This document shows, one piece after another, positions 17,717 through 25,980 of a stretch of DNA of 64,000 nucleotides (position 1 is its first letter; the number at the start of each line of letters is the position of its first letter). Under the pieces are notes generated by a model. The model was not told where the DNA came from. It worked only from the letters and a program-made list of their open reading frames with translations, and ran no database searches. Made by a program: the position numbers and the translations under genes. Source of the DNA: Kangsaoukella pontilimi (GTDB lineage: Bacteria; Pseudomonadota; Alphaproteobacteria; Rhodobacterales; Rhodobacteraceae); the NCBI RefSeq assembly GCF_009830125.1, contig NZ_WUPT01000001.1, positions 1,612,001 to 1,676,000 on the forward strand, in the 5' to 3' direction.

Positions 17717-18241
17717 TCACTCGCTCTTCCGGAATTCCGCGTGACATGCATTACAGGTCGCAGCAACGTGCCACGCTGCAAACACCGACCCCGACTGACG
17801 CATCATGCCGCCACCCTGCATCATGGACGGCCCCATTTCGGCATCTTCCCAGCTCTTGGGAAGGCGTCCTCGGGGAGGCTCAGAGGCCTGTACCGCCAGC
17901 TCCGCGCCCCAACGTTCAAGCATGAGCGCATAATGCTCGAAATTTTCGAAATCGGACCAAATCTCGTCTTTCGCCTCACTGGGCGGTTCATTTGAACCTG
18001 CCGGGAAAAGCGCAACCATGTGCTGCCCGGCACCTTCGCTGATCTCCAGACCGGCGCGCCGCACAACTTCTGCATCATAGGTCAACTCGCCATGAACCAT
18101 GGCGAAGACACGTTCGATCAATTCCTCATAGCGCTCCATCCGTTCCATGCGGTTTTTGACCACGCCGGTCGCTTTCTCATGAGCGATCGCAACTGACGAA
18201 AGGCCAATGGCCGCCGTCACAAACAGAATCCAGAATTTCAT
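17717..18241 (-). CDS. Cytochrome c-prime-like protein
   Basis: 174 residues. A signal peptide (MKFWILFVTAAIGLSSVAIA) supports the ATG at 18241; the open frame continues upstream without homology. The four-helix cytochrome c-prime pattern is present: RMERMERYEELIERVFAMV in helix 1, and the haem site CNACHAEFR at the C-terminal end, where class II cytochromes carry it. A Met-rich insert (MGPSMMQGGGMMRQ) precedes the haem site and is unusual; it could bind copper, in line with the adjacent cue genes. Confidence 0.87.
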   Translation of the reverse strand: MKFWILFVTAAIGLSSVAIAHEKATGVVKNRMERMERYEELIERVFAMVHGELTYDAEVVRRAGLEISEGAGQHMVALFPAGSNEPPSEAKDEIWSDFENFEHYALMLERWGAELAVQASEPPRGRLPKSWEDAEMGPSMMQGGGMMRQSGSVFAAWHVAATCNACHAEFRKSE

Positions 18242-18396
18242 TTTGGCGACCCCATTCCAGGCGAAAGCCTCGGTTGACAGGTTTGTTGCATTCGGCGGAC
18301 GCGCTTTGTGCTTTGGGACCGAGAATTCTTCTCGGCAGAAAGGGACGCAGCTTTCCACACCGGAACAATCCTTCGCACAGCCGCACCTCTCCTTCC

Positions 18397-18410
18397 TTGA
18401 CAAAGGTCAA
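18397..18410 (+). promoter_or_regulatory. FNR/FnrL-type binding site
   Basis: TTGACAAAGGTCAA is a full match to the TTGAC-N4-GTCAA form of the FNR/Anr box. It lies 53 bases before the DUF6455 start and 156 before the divergent cytochrome c-prime start, so low-oxygen control of one or both is likely. Confidence 0.75.
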
Positions 18411-18462
18411 TACGGCCTCTCGGCGCGCACCGTAAAAGTCATTGAAAAAATGGGAGGGCAGA

Positions 18463-18735
18463 ATGGCGGAAGACAATTACCTCCGATGGGGTGCGATCTT
18501 TGACGAGCGGATGAATATCCGGCGTCAGGTCATGGACGCGTTGGGGATAGATCTGCCCAAGAGCATAGACGAAGAGACGCGCGAAGCGATCAGGCGGAGC
18601 ATTATCAACTGCCTTGGCTGCAAGCATACGAGGTCTTGCATCGGCTGGCTGACACTAGCCGACGCGACCGGCGGTCCGCCCGATTTCTGTCCGAACAAGG
18701 AAGTCCTTGAAATGCTCAAGTCAAAGAGCGGGTGA
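18463..18735 (+). CDS. DUF6455 domain-containing protein
   Basis: 90 residues. GGGAGGG before the ATG at 18463 sets the start over an ATG at 18442. The protein is soluble, with a CLGCKHTRSCIGWL cluster and a later FCPNK that give four Cys positioned as for a metal or Fe-S site. DUF6455 is common in Rhodobacteraceae, often near respiratory or nitrogen-oxide genes. The FNR box upstream suggests expression at low oxygen. Function unknown. Confidence 0.82.
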   Translation: MAEDNYLRWGAIFDERMNIRRQVMDALGIDLPKSIDEETREAIRRSIINCLGCKHTRSCIGWLTLADATGGPPDFCPNKEVLEMLKSKSG

Positions 18736-18849
18736 AAGGGAAAAACCTGTCACGTCGTGGGGTTCGAGACCGCTTGGCGCGTCCTCGACAGATTGCCAAG
18801 TCGCCGAAGAGCATGTCCGAAAGATCAGACAATGATTTGGCGGATCTGC

Positions 18850-19053
18850 TTAGCCAAAGCCTGCCTTGGTTTCCAAACCCATCTTCTTCAGCGTCATCAC
18901 CACCGGACAAACGCCCGTAAATGACGCTTGAATCAAGTGTGCGCCAAGAATTCCGGTCAGCCAAAGCCAGTTCACGCTGTGAAAGGCTGCCAGCAGCACG
19001 CTTCCAACTACGAGCACACCGACTATCAAAAGGATTCCACGTTCTACTGTCAT
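18850..19053 (-). CDS. DUF2892 (YgaP-type) inner-membrane protein
   Basis: 67 residues from the ATG at 19053, preceded by GGGGGAG. The two membrane helices (about 6-24 and 30-48) and the ending TGVCPVVMTLKKMGL match the DUF2892 family, seen alone or fused to rhodanese domains as in YgaP. The Cys at the periplasmic or lipid edge (GVCP) is conserved in the family. Role unknown, often linked with sulfur or stress handling. Confidence 0.8.
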   Translation of the reverse strand: MTVERGILLIVGVLVVGSVLLAAFHSVNWLWLTGILGAHLIQASFTGVCPVVMTLKKMGLETKAGFG

Positions 19054-19437
19054 AACGTACTCCCCCTTCAGATCATTCCTTATCATAACCCAAAACCGGC
19101 CATTTGTGTAGGTCTTCTGGTGGCAGGCACGAAAGCGGGTGGATGGACAGGCGGTGACTGCCGGGTAGGTACATGTCTCGGCTGTAGAGGCTGTTGAGGT
19201 GGACGGCTGACCTGCGCGGATGAGGTCATCCACGTCTGGGGTCGCGGATCGCCATTTCGGGACACGTCCCAGAATTTCTTTGCATTCGGAGTGCAATGCT
19301 GTCATGCGGACAGTCGCAGACGTTATTCTTTTTCGACCTACTGTCTCCCTTCAACCGGCTTCAGTCTATCGATCCAGACCGACCAAGCCGGGATGCCGCA
19401 CTTCCGCGGGCATCGAATTGAATAGGAGACCACGGAT
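19054..19437. other. Intergenic region upstream of the cold-shock gene
   Basis: 384 bases without a supported gene. It should contain the promoter and long 5' leader of the cold-shock gene, as is usual for csp mRNAs. A short hairpin TTGCATT/AGTGCAA lies at 19280-19296. Nothing else is recognised. Confidence 0.5.
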
Positions 19438-19644
19438 ATGGCCAATGGCACCGTGAAATGGTTTAACGCCACAAAAGGCTTCGGCTTCATCGAACCTGAA
19501 ACCGGCGGCAAGGATGTGTTCGTGCACATCAGTGCAGTCGAGCGTTCGGGCCTCACCGGCCTCGCCGACAACCAGAAAGTTACGTTTGATGTGGAAGCCG
19601 GCCGTGATGGCCGCGAAAGCGCATCGAACCTTCAGCTCGCCTGA
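19438..19644 (+). CDS. cspA: Cold-shock protein (CspA family)
   Basis: 68 residues, a single OB-fold cold-shock domain with RNP1 KGFGFIEPE and RNP2 [10 protein letters not shown]. It binds single-stranded RNA/DNA and acts as an RNA chaperone. AGGAGACC precedes the ATG. A strong terminator follows 19 bases after the stop, so it is monocistronic. Confidence 0.95.
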   Translation: MANGTVKWFNATKGFGFIEPETGGKDVFVHISAVERSGLTGLADNQKVTFDVEAGRDGRESASNLQLA

Positions 19645-19663
19645 TCGAGCCAGGTAACTAAAT

Positions 19664-19709
19664 CACGGGCGGTTTTGGAGTGATCCGGCACCGCCCGTGT
19701 CCATTTTAA
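19664..19709 (+). terminator. Rho-independent terminator of cspA
   Basis: CACGGGCGG (19664-19672) pairs with CCGCCCGTG (19691-19699), an 18-base loop between, followed by TCCATTTT. Confidence 0.75.
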
Positions 19710-19829
19710 GGTATTGCGCGCGGTCTTTCTCGGACGTCATCGACAGGCACGCAAACAGGCGAATTGGCCGTTCCGTCTTCTTCGCAACCGACAAAGGTCA
19801 CGGTTCTACGAAGTGGCCCCAAGCAAATC

Positions 19830-20465
19830 CTAGCGCGTGTCTTGGCCGAGCATGGCCAGAGACCCGCCGAGTGCAATCAGCAAACCGCCGCAGCCCTTGT
19901 CCAACCACGCGCCGCCCGCCGTGGTAAGGTAGTGCGCCGCCTTGCGGCCAAGTCCGGCGTAAAGTGCCATCGCCGCGATATCGACAGAAACGAAGATCAC
20001 GGCCAGTGTGGCGTATTGCGCGAAAAGCGGTGTCGAAGGGTCGAGAAATTGCGGAAGGAACGCCGTGAAAAACAGGTAACCCTTGGGATTGGTCACAGCG
20101 ACGAGGAAGCTCTTTCGGAAAAGCGCGCTTCGCTGGTGCAGGGCCGTGCTCCCCGCCCCCTGGGCGGACGGCGTTGTGACAGGTGCGCCGCCCCGGAGCA
20201 TCCGGCACCCGATCCAGACTAGATAGACCACACCGATCCACTTCACCACAGAGAACCAGAAGGCCGAAGCCGCCAGAACCGCGCCCAGTCCGACCGCCGC
20301 GGCGGTGATCAGAACGATGTCGGACAGCGCCGCGCCCGCGATGCCAATGCCCGCGGCACCGACCCCGAACCGCGAACCGTTGGCGAGGGCCAGCAGGACG
20401 GTCGGACCGGGCGTGAGCACGACGGCAAGGGCAACGCCGGCAAAGGCCAGAAGCGACACCTCCAT
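19830..20465 (-). CDS. LysE/RhtB-family exporter
   Basis: 211 residues, six membrane helices. Family signatures: LTPGPTVLLALANGSRFG at the end of helix 1, and KSFLVAVTNPKGYLFFTAFLPQF in the middle. The family exports amino acids or similar small metabolites with proton exchange. Start and preceding stop overlap (TGATG), so it is translationally coupled to the upstream membrane gene. Substrate not predictable. Confidence 0.92.
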   Translation of the reverse strand: MEVSLLAFAGVALAVVLTPGPTVLLALANGSRFGVGAAGIGIAGAALSDIVLITAAAVGLGAVLAASAFWFSVVKWIGVVYLVWIGCRMLRGGAPVTTPSAQGAGSTALHQRSALFRKSFLVAVTNPKGYLFFTAFLPQFLDPSTPLFAQYATLAVIFVSVDIAAMALYAGLGRKAAHYLTTAGGAWLDKGCGGLLIALGGSLAMLGQDTR

Positions 20466-20869
20466 CAGCCGGCCTGCGTGTACGAGGCCATGGGTGACCC
20501 GGCGGCCTTATCGTCTGCCGGGCGGAAAATCGACACGAAGACGGCCAGCGCCGCCCCCTGCCCCAGAATGACGGCGGGCCATATCAGCCCGATCTGAGCG
20601 TCGAAGTATTTCTGCGGCCCGAAGGATACGAGCGCCAGCACCGCGGCGACCCCGGAGAGGGTCTTTCCCGCCCGCCCTGAAAGCGGCCCGGTGATCATCG
20701 CGGCCAGCGCGACGGACACCGAGGCCCCGATGAAGGGCGCGATGCCGAAGAGCGGCGTGGCGACGGGCGGGTGCGGCGGAATTCCTGCGTAGAGCGCCGA
20801 GAGCATGACAATCTGAAGCACGATCAGAATCGCAAGTGCGGCAAGGGGCAAGCGTTGAGAATAAAGCAT
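20465..20869 (-). CDS. Membrane protein of unknown family
   Basis: 134 residues with four predicted helices (about 10-28, 40-60, 70-85, 98-115). The ATG at 20869 has TTTGGAG 7 bases upstream; a TTG six bases earlier is the alternative. No family recognised. It is first in a two-gene operon with the LysE exporter and divergent to a TetR regulator whose palindromic sites lie in its promoter, so it is probably induced by the TetR ligand. Confidence 0.75.
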   Translation of the reverse strand: MLYSQRLPLAALAILIVLQIVMLSALYAGIPPHPPVATPLFGIAPFIGASVSVALAAMITGPLSGRAGKTLSGVAAVLALVSFGPQKYFDAQIGLIWPAVILGQGAALAVFVSIFRPADDKAAGSPMASYTQAG

Positions 20870-20884
20870 CTGCAATCTCCAAAA

Positions 20885-20932
20885 GCGTAATTTTGGTTAC
20901 GGTTGCGCATATCCGTAATATACGTTACGGAT
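20885..20932. promoter_or_regulatory. Two TetR operators in the divergent promoter
   Basis: Two dyads share half-sites and a 6-bp spacer: GCGTAA-TTTTGG-TTACGG (20885-20902) and CCGTAA-TATACG-TTACGG (20913-20930, extended to ATCCGTAA/TTACGGAT at 20911-20932). Their centres are 28 bp apart. They fit two dimers of the adjacent TetR protein repressing both directions. Confidence 0.8.
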
Positions 20933-20956
20933 GCTGTCAACAGATGAGGGCAGACG

Positions 20957-21553
20957 ATGCGCGAGGAAAACCGGTCACTCCGCCAGGAACAGATCGAGGC
21001 CGCGGCCTACGAACTTCTGGAAACCAAGGGATATGCCGGCACGTCCATGCAGGGGATCGCCCGCAAGGCGCGGGCGTCGAACGAGACGCTGTATAACTGG
21101 TATGGCGATAAACAGGGGCTGTTCCGGGCGCTGGTGACCCGAAACGCGGCCGAAGTGAAAGGCCATCTCGAATCCGAACTGGAAACCGACACTGACGCGC
21201 TATCCATTCTGGAAAGCCTCGGGCCGAAACTTCTCGACCTGCTGACCGGAGACCGGGCCGTGGCACTGAACCGGGCTGCGGCAGCCGACAGCACCGGAGA
21301 ACTCGGCGCGACGTTGTCCGCGTCAGGACGCGAGGCAGTGTTTCCCCTGCTGGAGGCCGTATTGCTCCGCGCCCGGTCCTCAGGCGCGCTTCGCTTCGAC
21401 GACAGCGCCCAGGCGGTGGGTCTATATCTCGACCTTCTGATCGGCGACCTGCAAATCCGCCGTGTGATCGGCCGCCAGCCGCGCCCGGACGCGGCCGCCC
21501 GCGCGGCGCGGGCTGCTCGGGCCGTGCGTTACCTGAAAGCCCTCCTCGTATGA
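20957..21553 (+). CDS. TetR/AcrR-family regulator
   Basis: 198 residues. The N-terminal helix-turn-helix is IEAAAYELLETKGYAGTSMQ followed by GIARKARASNETLYNWYGDK and GLF, the classic TetR pattern. The C-terminal ligand domain includes YLDLLIGDLQIRRVIG, a C-terminal pattern often seen in AcrR-like regulators. It is divergent from the membrane protein / LysE pair and probably represses that operon and itself. Confidence 0.92.
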   Translation: MREENRSLRQEQIEAAAYELLETKGYAGTSMQGIARKARASNETLYNWYGDKQGLFRALVTRNAAEVKGHLESELETDTDALSILESLGPKLLDLLTGDRAVALNRAAAADSTGELGATLSASGREAVFPLLEAVLLRARSSGALRFDDSAQAVGLYLDLLIGDLQIRRVIGRQPRPDAAARAARAARAVRYLKALLV

Positions 21554-21587
21554 TCCCGGTCCCCACGACATGCGAAAGGCCGCCGGC

Positions 21588-21887
21588 ATGACCGCTCTTA
21601 TCCCGCCCGAAGACTGCGCCACGATGGCGACGCTGCGCCAGCAGATCGACGCGATCGACCGCGACCTGATCGCGCTTCTCTCGCTGCGGACCCGCTATAT
21701 CGACCGCGCCGTCGCCCTGAAACGGATCGAAGGTTTACCCGCCCGGACCACGGACCGCGTGGCTGAAGTTCTGGACAAGGTTGCGGCAACGGCAGGCGAC
21801 CATGGGCTCGACCCCGATCTGGTGCGCGGCATCTGGTCCGACCTGATCGAATGGTCCATCGCACGCGAGGCCCGGCACCTCGATTGA
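21588..21887 (+). CDS. Chorismate mutase (AroQ class)
   Basis: 99 residues, the short all-helical AroQ type: TLRQQIDAIDRDLIALLSLR with the active-site Arg, RYIDRAVALKR with the active-site Arg/Lys, and DLVRGIWSDLIEWSIARE near the end. It converts chorismate to prephenate. The ATG at 21570 is an alternative start. It follows the TetR gene by 34 bases. Such stand-alone copies may serve salicylate-like or phenylalanine routes. Confidence 0.88.
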   Translation: MTALIPPEDCATMATLRQQIDAIDRDLIALLSLRTRYIDRAVALKRIEGLPARTTDRVAEVLDKVAATAGDHGLDPDLVRGIWSDLIEWSIAREARHLD

Positions 21888-21898
21888 GCGCGCGGAAT

Positions 21899-23353
21899 TC
21901 ACCCCCGGCGCGCCGGAGCAAGCGCCGTGATCGCCCGCCCAAGCAACCGCACGCCCTCGGCCAGTGTGGCTTCGTCGAAATGGGCAAAGCCCAGCAACAC
22001 GCCCTTCATGGCGGGTCCGGTTTCGAAATAGGGTGAAAGAGGTTGCAGGGTCAGACCCACCCTGTCAGCGGCCGCGACGACGTCCCCCTCGGGCACAGCG
22101 TCCAGTCGGGGGCCGAAGCCGCAGACGACGTTCAGCCCCGAAGGCTCGGGGCGCGGCACAAGCCAGCCGTCCAGATACGTTTGCAACCCCTCCGTCAGCA
22201 CCGCCCGGCGTCTGGCATAGATGCGGCGCATCCGGCGGAGATGCGTTGCGAAGGTGCCGTCCTGCAGGAAGCTGGCCAGCGCAGGTTGAGGGACAAGCGA
22301 CGCCATGGACCCGACCGGCCCGATGGCCGCGCTCAGCCCATCGATATGCCGTTCCGGGACGACCAGGTAGCCAAGCCGCAAGGACGGCGAGAGCAGCTTC
22401 GAGAAACTACCGACATAGATGGTGCGCTCTCCGCCATCGAGACTCGTCATGGCCGGAAGCGGCTGGCCGCTGAAGCGGAACTCACTGTCGTAATCGTCCT
22501 CGATCACCAGCGTATTGTTCTGTTTGGCCCATTCAAGCAACTCGAGACGGCGGGGCAGAGGCAGGGCCATGCCGAGCGGATATTGCCGGGACGGGGTAAC
22601 CACCACACCCGCGACATCCGGCTCGATCCGGGCCGGGTCGAACCCGTCTTCGTCGACCGGAGAGAGGATGCAGCGCAGCCCCGCCATCTCCAGACTTCTC
22701 CGGGCGGGCGGAAAGCACGGGTCCTCAAACTGGATCGTCGCGCCTGCGGGGAACAGCCGCGCGATCAGTTCGAACGCTTCGCGCGCGCCTGACGTGATCG
22801 CGATCTGCCCTGCCCCGCAGGTGATGCCGCGCCATGCTCCCAGATGCGCGGCAATCGCCTGCCGCAGCGGCCCCCAGCCAAAAGGATCGGGTGCCTTGAG
22901 CAAGTCGGGATGCGGCCGCCGCCAGGCAGACGCAAGGTAATTGGCCCACTGAGCGTAAGGAAAGGAGGCAAGGTCGGGCAGGTTGTGCTGGAACGGGCGA
23001 ATGGTCTCCGGCCGGGCGACCCCGGTCTCGATCCGTTCGGGCATCAGCGGCGAGGCAAGGTGGGGGATATGCTCGGCCACGAATGTCCCTGCCCCACGGC
23101 GCGCCACCAGATAACCCTCGGCCACGAGTTGTTCGAGCGCCGCCTGCGTTGTGGCCCGCGACACGGACAATTCCTGCGCAAACTGCCGGCTTGCCGGCAG
23201 CCGCATTCCCGGCGGCGCGGTTCCGTCGAGCACCAGCGCCCGAAGCCGTGCCGCAAGCTGCACATGCAGCGGCTCGGGGGCGGCGCGGTCCAACCCAATC
23301 GCGAACAGCGCGGCCTGAAAATTGGACTGGGAGAAATTTTGGGAATTGGACAT
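21899..23353 (-). CDS. MocR/GabR-type regulator (GntR HTH fused to aminotransferase domain)
   Basis: 484 residues. N-terminal GntR winged helix: LRALVLDGTAPPGMRLPASR, SVSRATTQAALEQLVAEGYL. C-terminal class I aminotransferase fold with PLP-lysine region YVGSFSKLLSPSLRLGYLV. Such proteins use PLP as cofactor/ligand. The divergent neighbours encode a PNP-oxidase-family protein and a PdxJ homologue, so a PdxR-like role in vitamin B6 supply is inferred. No Shine-Dalgarno is obvious before the ATG, and a palindrome overlaps the start. Confidence 0.92.
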   Translation of the reverse strand: MSNSQNFSQSNFQAALFAIGLDRAAPEPLHVQLAARLRALVLDGTAPPGMRLPASRQFAQELSVSRATTQAALEQLVAEGYLVARRGAGTFVAEHIPHLASPLMPERIETGVARPETIRPFQHNLPDLASFPYAQWANYLASAWRRPHPDLLKAPDPFGWGPLRQAIAAHLGAWRGITCGAGQIAITSGAREAFELIARLFPAGATIQFEDPCFPPARRSLEMAGLRCILSPVDEDGFDPARIEPDVAGVVVTPSRQYPLGMALPLPRRLELLEWAKQNNTLVIEDDYDSEFRFSGQPLPAMTSLDGGERTIYVGSFSKLLSPSLRLGYLVVPERHIDGLSAAIGPVGSMASLVPQPALASFLQDGTFATHLRRMRRIYARRRAVLTEGLQTYLDGWLVPRPEPSGLNVVCGFGPRLDAVPEGDVVAAADRVGLTLQPLSPYFETGPAMKGVLLGFAHFDEATLAEGVRLLGRAITALAPARRG

Positions 23354-23368
23354 TTCGACATGACCAAT
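23345..23368. promoter_or_regulatory. Palindrome over the mocR start, candidate autoregulatory site
   Basis: ATTGGACAT (23345-23353) and ATGACCAAT (23360-23368) are complementary at 8 of 9 positions around a 6-base centre. The left arm contains the start codon of the MocR gene, and the site lies 41 bases before the PNPOx-family gene. Confidence 0.55.
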
Positions 23369-23408
23369 AGCGCCCTACCACGAGGTCGGACAAGACCCGA
23401 GGCTCCGA

Positions 23409-24062
23409 ATGACCAAAATCCTGGAAAAGACCGACCGCACGCGCCTGCGCCGCCTGCACGAGCGTGGCGCCTTCGATCGCGACACGATCGAAGCGATCCT
23501 CGACGCGCAGCCCATGTGTTCGGTGGGCTATGTGATCGACGGAAAACCCTATGTCACGCCGACCTTCCAGTGGCGCGAGGGCGACCATGTCTACTGGCAC
23601 GGCTCATCCGCCAGCCGCGCCATCCGCCAGAGCCGGGGACAGGAGGTGTGCCTGACCGTGTCGATCCTGGACGGGTTCGTCATGGCGCGATCGGGCCTGC
23701 ACCATTCGGCGAATACGCGGTCCGTGATGCTTTTCGGTCGGGCCGAACCCGTGCCGGACGACCAGAAAGAGGCGCGGCTCGATGCGTTCATCGACGGGCT
23801 CTGGCCGGGCCGCTCGGCCATGCTGCGTCCGACCAACGCCCAAGAATTGAAGGCTACCACGATCCTGTCGATGGAGATCACCGAAGGCAGCGCCAAGGTG
23901 CGGACGGGCGGGCCGATCGACGACGAAGAGGATTACGCCCTGCCGATCTGGGCTGGCGTCCTGCCGGTGACCCGCGGCGTCGGCGTGCCCGCCCCCGATC
24001 CACGCAATCTTCCGGGCGTCGAGGCTCCGGACCATATCACCGGTTTCCGGTGGCCCGACTGA
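23409..24062 (+). CDS. Pyridoxamine 5'-phosphate oxidase-family protein
   Basis: 217 residues with a flavin-binding split barrel of the PNPOx-like superfamily: MCSVGYVIDGKPYVTPTFQW, then DHVYWHGSSASRAIR and GQEVCLTVSILDGFVMARSG. It belongs to the nitroimidazole-resistance/PNPOx-like group rather than classical PdxH. Followed by a PdxJ homologue after 24 bases and divergent to a PLP-type MocR regulator, so a B6-linked redox role is plausible but not shown. Confidence 0.85.
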   Translation: MTKILEKTDRTRLRRLHERGAFDRDTIEAILDAQPMCSVGYVIDGKPYVTPTFQWREGDHVYWHGSSASRAIRQSRGQEVCLTVSILDGFVMARSGLHHSANTRSVMLFGRAEPVPDDQKEARLDAFIDGLWPGRSAMLRPTNAQELKATTILSMEITEGSAKVRTGGPIDDEEDYALPIWAGVLPVTRGVGVPAPDPRNLPGVEAPDHITGFRWPD

Positions 24063-24086
24063 ACCTTGCGGAGACGGGGACGCCCG

Positions 24087-24836
24087 ATGCCGACAAAACT
24101 GTCCGTGAACCTCAACGCGGTCGCCTTTCTCCGGAACAGGCGGACCGTCCCATGGCCCGATCTCGCCACCGTGGCGCGCGCCGTGCTCGATGCCGGTGCG
24201 CACGGGATCACGGTGCACCCCCGCCCCGACGAACGGCATATCCGGTTCGCGGATGTGGCGGTCCTGTCCGAGCTGATGGCGGCCGAGTACCCCGAGGCAG
24301 AGTTCAACATCGAAGGCTATCCCTCGCGGCAGTTCCTTGACCTCGTGGCGTCCAGCGCCGCGCATCAGGTGACGCTTGTGCCGGATGACCCGGAACAGTC
24401 CACGTCGGATCACGGATGGGATTTTGCCGCGCATGGAGAGATGCTTCGCGGCGTCACCGAGGAGTTGCGGCAGGGCGGGCGGCGGGTGTCCCTTTTCCTG
24501 GACGCCGCACCCGACGCACCCGCCGCGGCAGTCCGGGCGGGCGCCGACCGGATCGAACTTTTCACCGGTCCCTACGGTGCCGCTCTCGCCCCTGATGACG
24601 CGCAGCGGGAAATCGACCGCCTTGTCGCTGCGGCCGATGCGGCGCGGAGCGTAGGCGGCGAGAGGCCGTTCGGCATGAATGCCGGCCACGACCTGACTGC
24701 CGAGAACCTGCCCGCCCTATGCGCGGCGATACCGGACCTTGCCGAGGTCTCGATCGGTCACGGTCTGACGGCGGATGCGCTGCTTCTGGGCTTCCCCGCC
24801 GCCGTCAGGCGGTACCTGCAGGTTCTCGGCCACTGA
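24087..24836 (+). CDS. pdxJ: PdxJ-like pyridoxine 5'-phosphate synthase (divergent)
   Basis: 249 residues. PdxJ condenses deoxyxylulose 5-phosphate with aminoacetone phosphate to pyridoxine phosphate. Visible: KLSVNLNAVAFLRNRR at the N-terminus, AGAHGITVHPRPDERHIR with the phosphate/His region, AEFNIEGYPS, and FGMNAGHDLTAENL near the end. It differs from standard PdxJ (which has HLREDRRHI-type sequence) at several conserved blocks, so it may be a paralogue with shifted function. I chose the ATG at 24087; the in-frame start at 24066 overlaps no good Shine-Dalgarno. Confidence 0.85.
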   Translation: MPTKLSVNLNAVAFLRNRRTVPWPDLATVARAVLDAGAHGITVHPRPDERHIRFADVAVLSELMAAEYPEAEFNIEGYPSRQFLDLVASSAAHQVTLVPDDPEQSTSDHGWDFAAHGEMLRGVTEELRQGGRRVSLFLDAAPDAPAAAVRAGADRIELFTGPYGAALAPDDAQREIDRLVAAADAARSVGGERPFGMNAGHDLTAENLPALCAAIPDLAEVSIGHGLTADALLLGFPAAVRRYLQVLGH

Positions 24837-24848
24837 CCTCCCTGCCCG

Positions 24849-25853
24849 TCAGGCGCCTCGCCGGGCCTCGTGAAGCCAGTCGCTGGGACTTGCCCCCGTG
24901 ACCCGCAAAAATTCGCGGTTGAAGTTCGACTTGGTGTTGAAGCCCGCCGACAGCATCGCCTCGGTCACCGTTTCACCGGCGAGCAAGAGCGCCTGTGCGT
25001 GCGCGATGCGCGCGGCTTTGACATAGCGCGACACGTTCTCGCCGGTGGCGCGGTTGATTGTGACCGACAGCGCCTTCGCCGGCACGCGCACCTGCCGCGC
25101 AAGCCGTTCGAGCGCCAGGTTCGGGTCGAGGTAGGGCCGCTCCCGCTCCATATGGGCCGTGACCCGCGCCCAGATATCAGCGTCGGGCGCGAGACTTGGG
25201 GCGTCCTGCTAGGCGGCAGCTTCGGGGCTGCCCCGCAAATGAGGCGACAGACCGAAGACTCCGATCAGGAACAGATTGCCCACGGAAAACACGGTGACGA
25301 TCCATGGCTGCAATTCGCCCCGCCCCGCGATCTGCGCGCCGAGGATCAACGCGTCGCTCAGCGCCGACAGGATCAGCGCGGCGCCGATCACCAGCCAGAT
25401 CCGGGCCGGGATATTGCCGTTCGCCAAAAGCGCCCGGGGCTGGGCATCCGCGCCTCTGGCCGCACGCACGAGGACCGCCGCGCCATAACCGACGAATACC
25501 GTGGGCAGCAACAGATCGAGAGACGCCGGAGCAACCAAAAGCGCCGCGAGCACCGTCAGAGGCACGAGACCGTGCAACAGGTCCCGACGACCGAGACCGC
25601 GGACGGCGGTGGCCTGATAGGCAAGCCAGGCGAGCGGCGGGATCAGCGAGGCGGTGACCGGCTGCACAAGGCGCATCCCCGGCACCCCATAATGCTGGGC
25701 CAGAGCGATGATCAGCGATTGCAGCGCACAGACGCCCAACAGGAGCCCAAGCGTGGAGGCGCGCGCATGTTCCCGCCAGACCCTGAGGCAGGCAAATGCA
25801 AGCACAAGGGCGACGAAAACGGGGATGGGTAGAGAGGGCATAGGCAATGTCAC
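24849..25853 (-). pseudogene. Membrane-bound AraC-family regulator interrupted by an in-frame TAG
   Basis: A single reading frame of 335 codons except for a TAG at 25211-25209. Upstream of the stop lie about 214 residues with seven hydrophobic segments (MTLPMPSLPIPVFVALVLAF onward). Downstream is a complete AraC helix-turn-helix region with RIAHAQALLLAGETVTEAML and SAGFNTKSNFNREFLRVTG. Together they match the known 7TM-sensor plus AraC architecture. Only one codon breaks it, between sensor and DNA-binding part, so this is a fresh nonsense mutation, a sequencing error, or two separately made pieces (an internal ATG is at 25151). Confidence 0.75.
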
Positions 25854-25980
25854 AACGGTCTGAAGCCCGGTCCGGATAGACCTAAAACCGGGTCGTGACG
25901 ACCTGAAACCGGAAAAAGGACGCGGGACAAACGCCTTGAGTGCCAGAGCAAGCGCATCGCCAAGTTACAGGAGACCCGAC

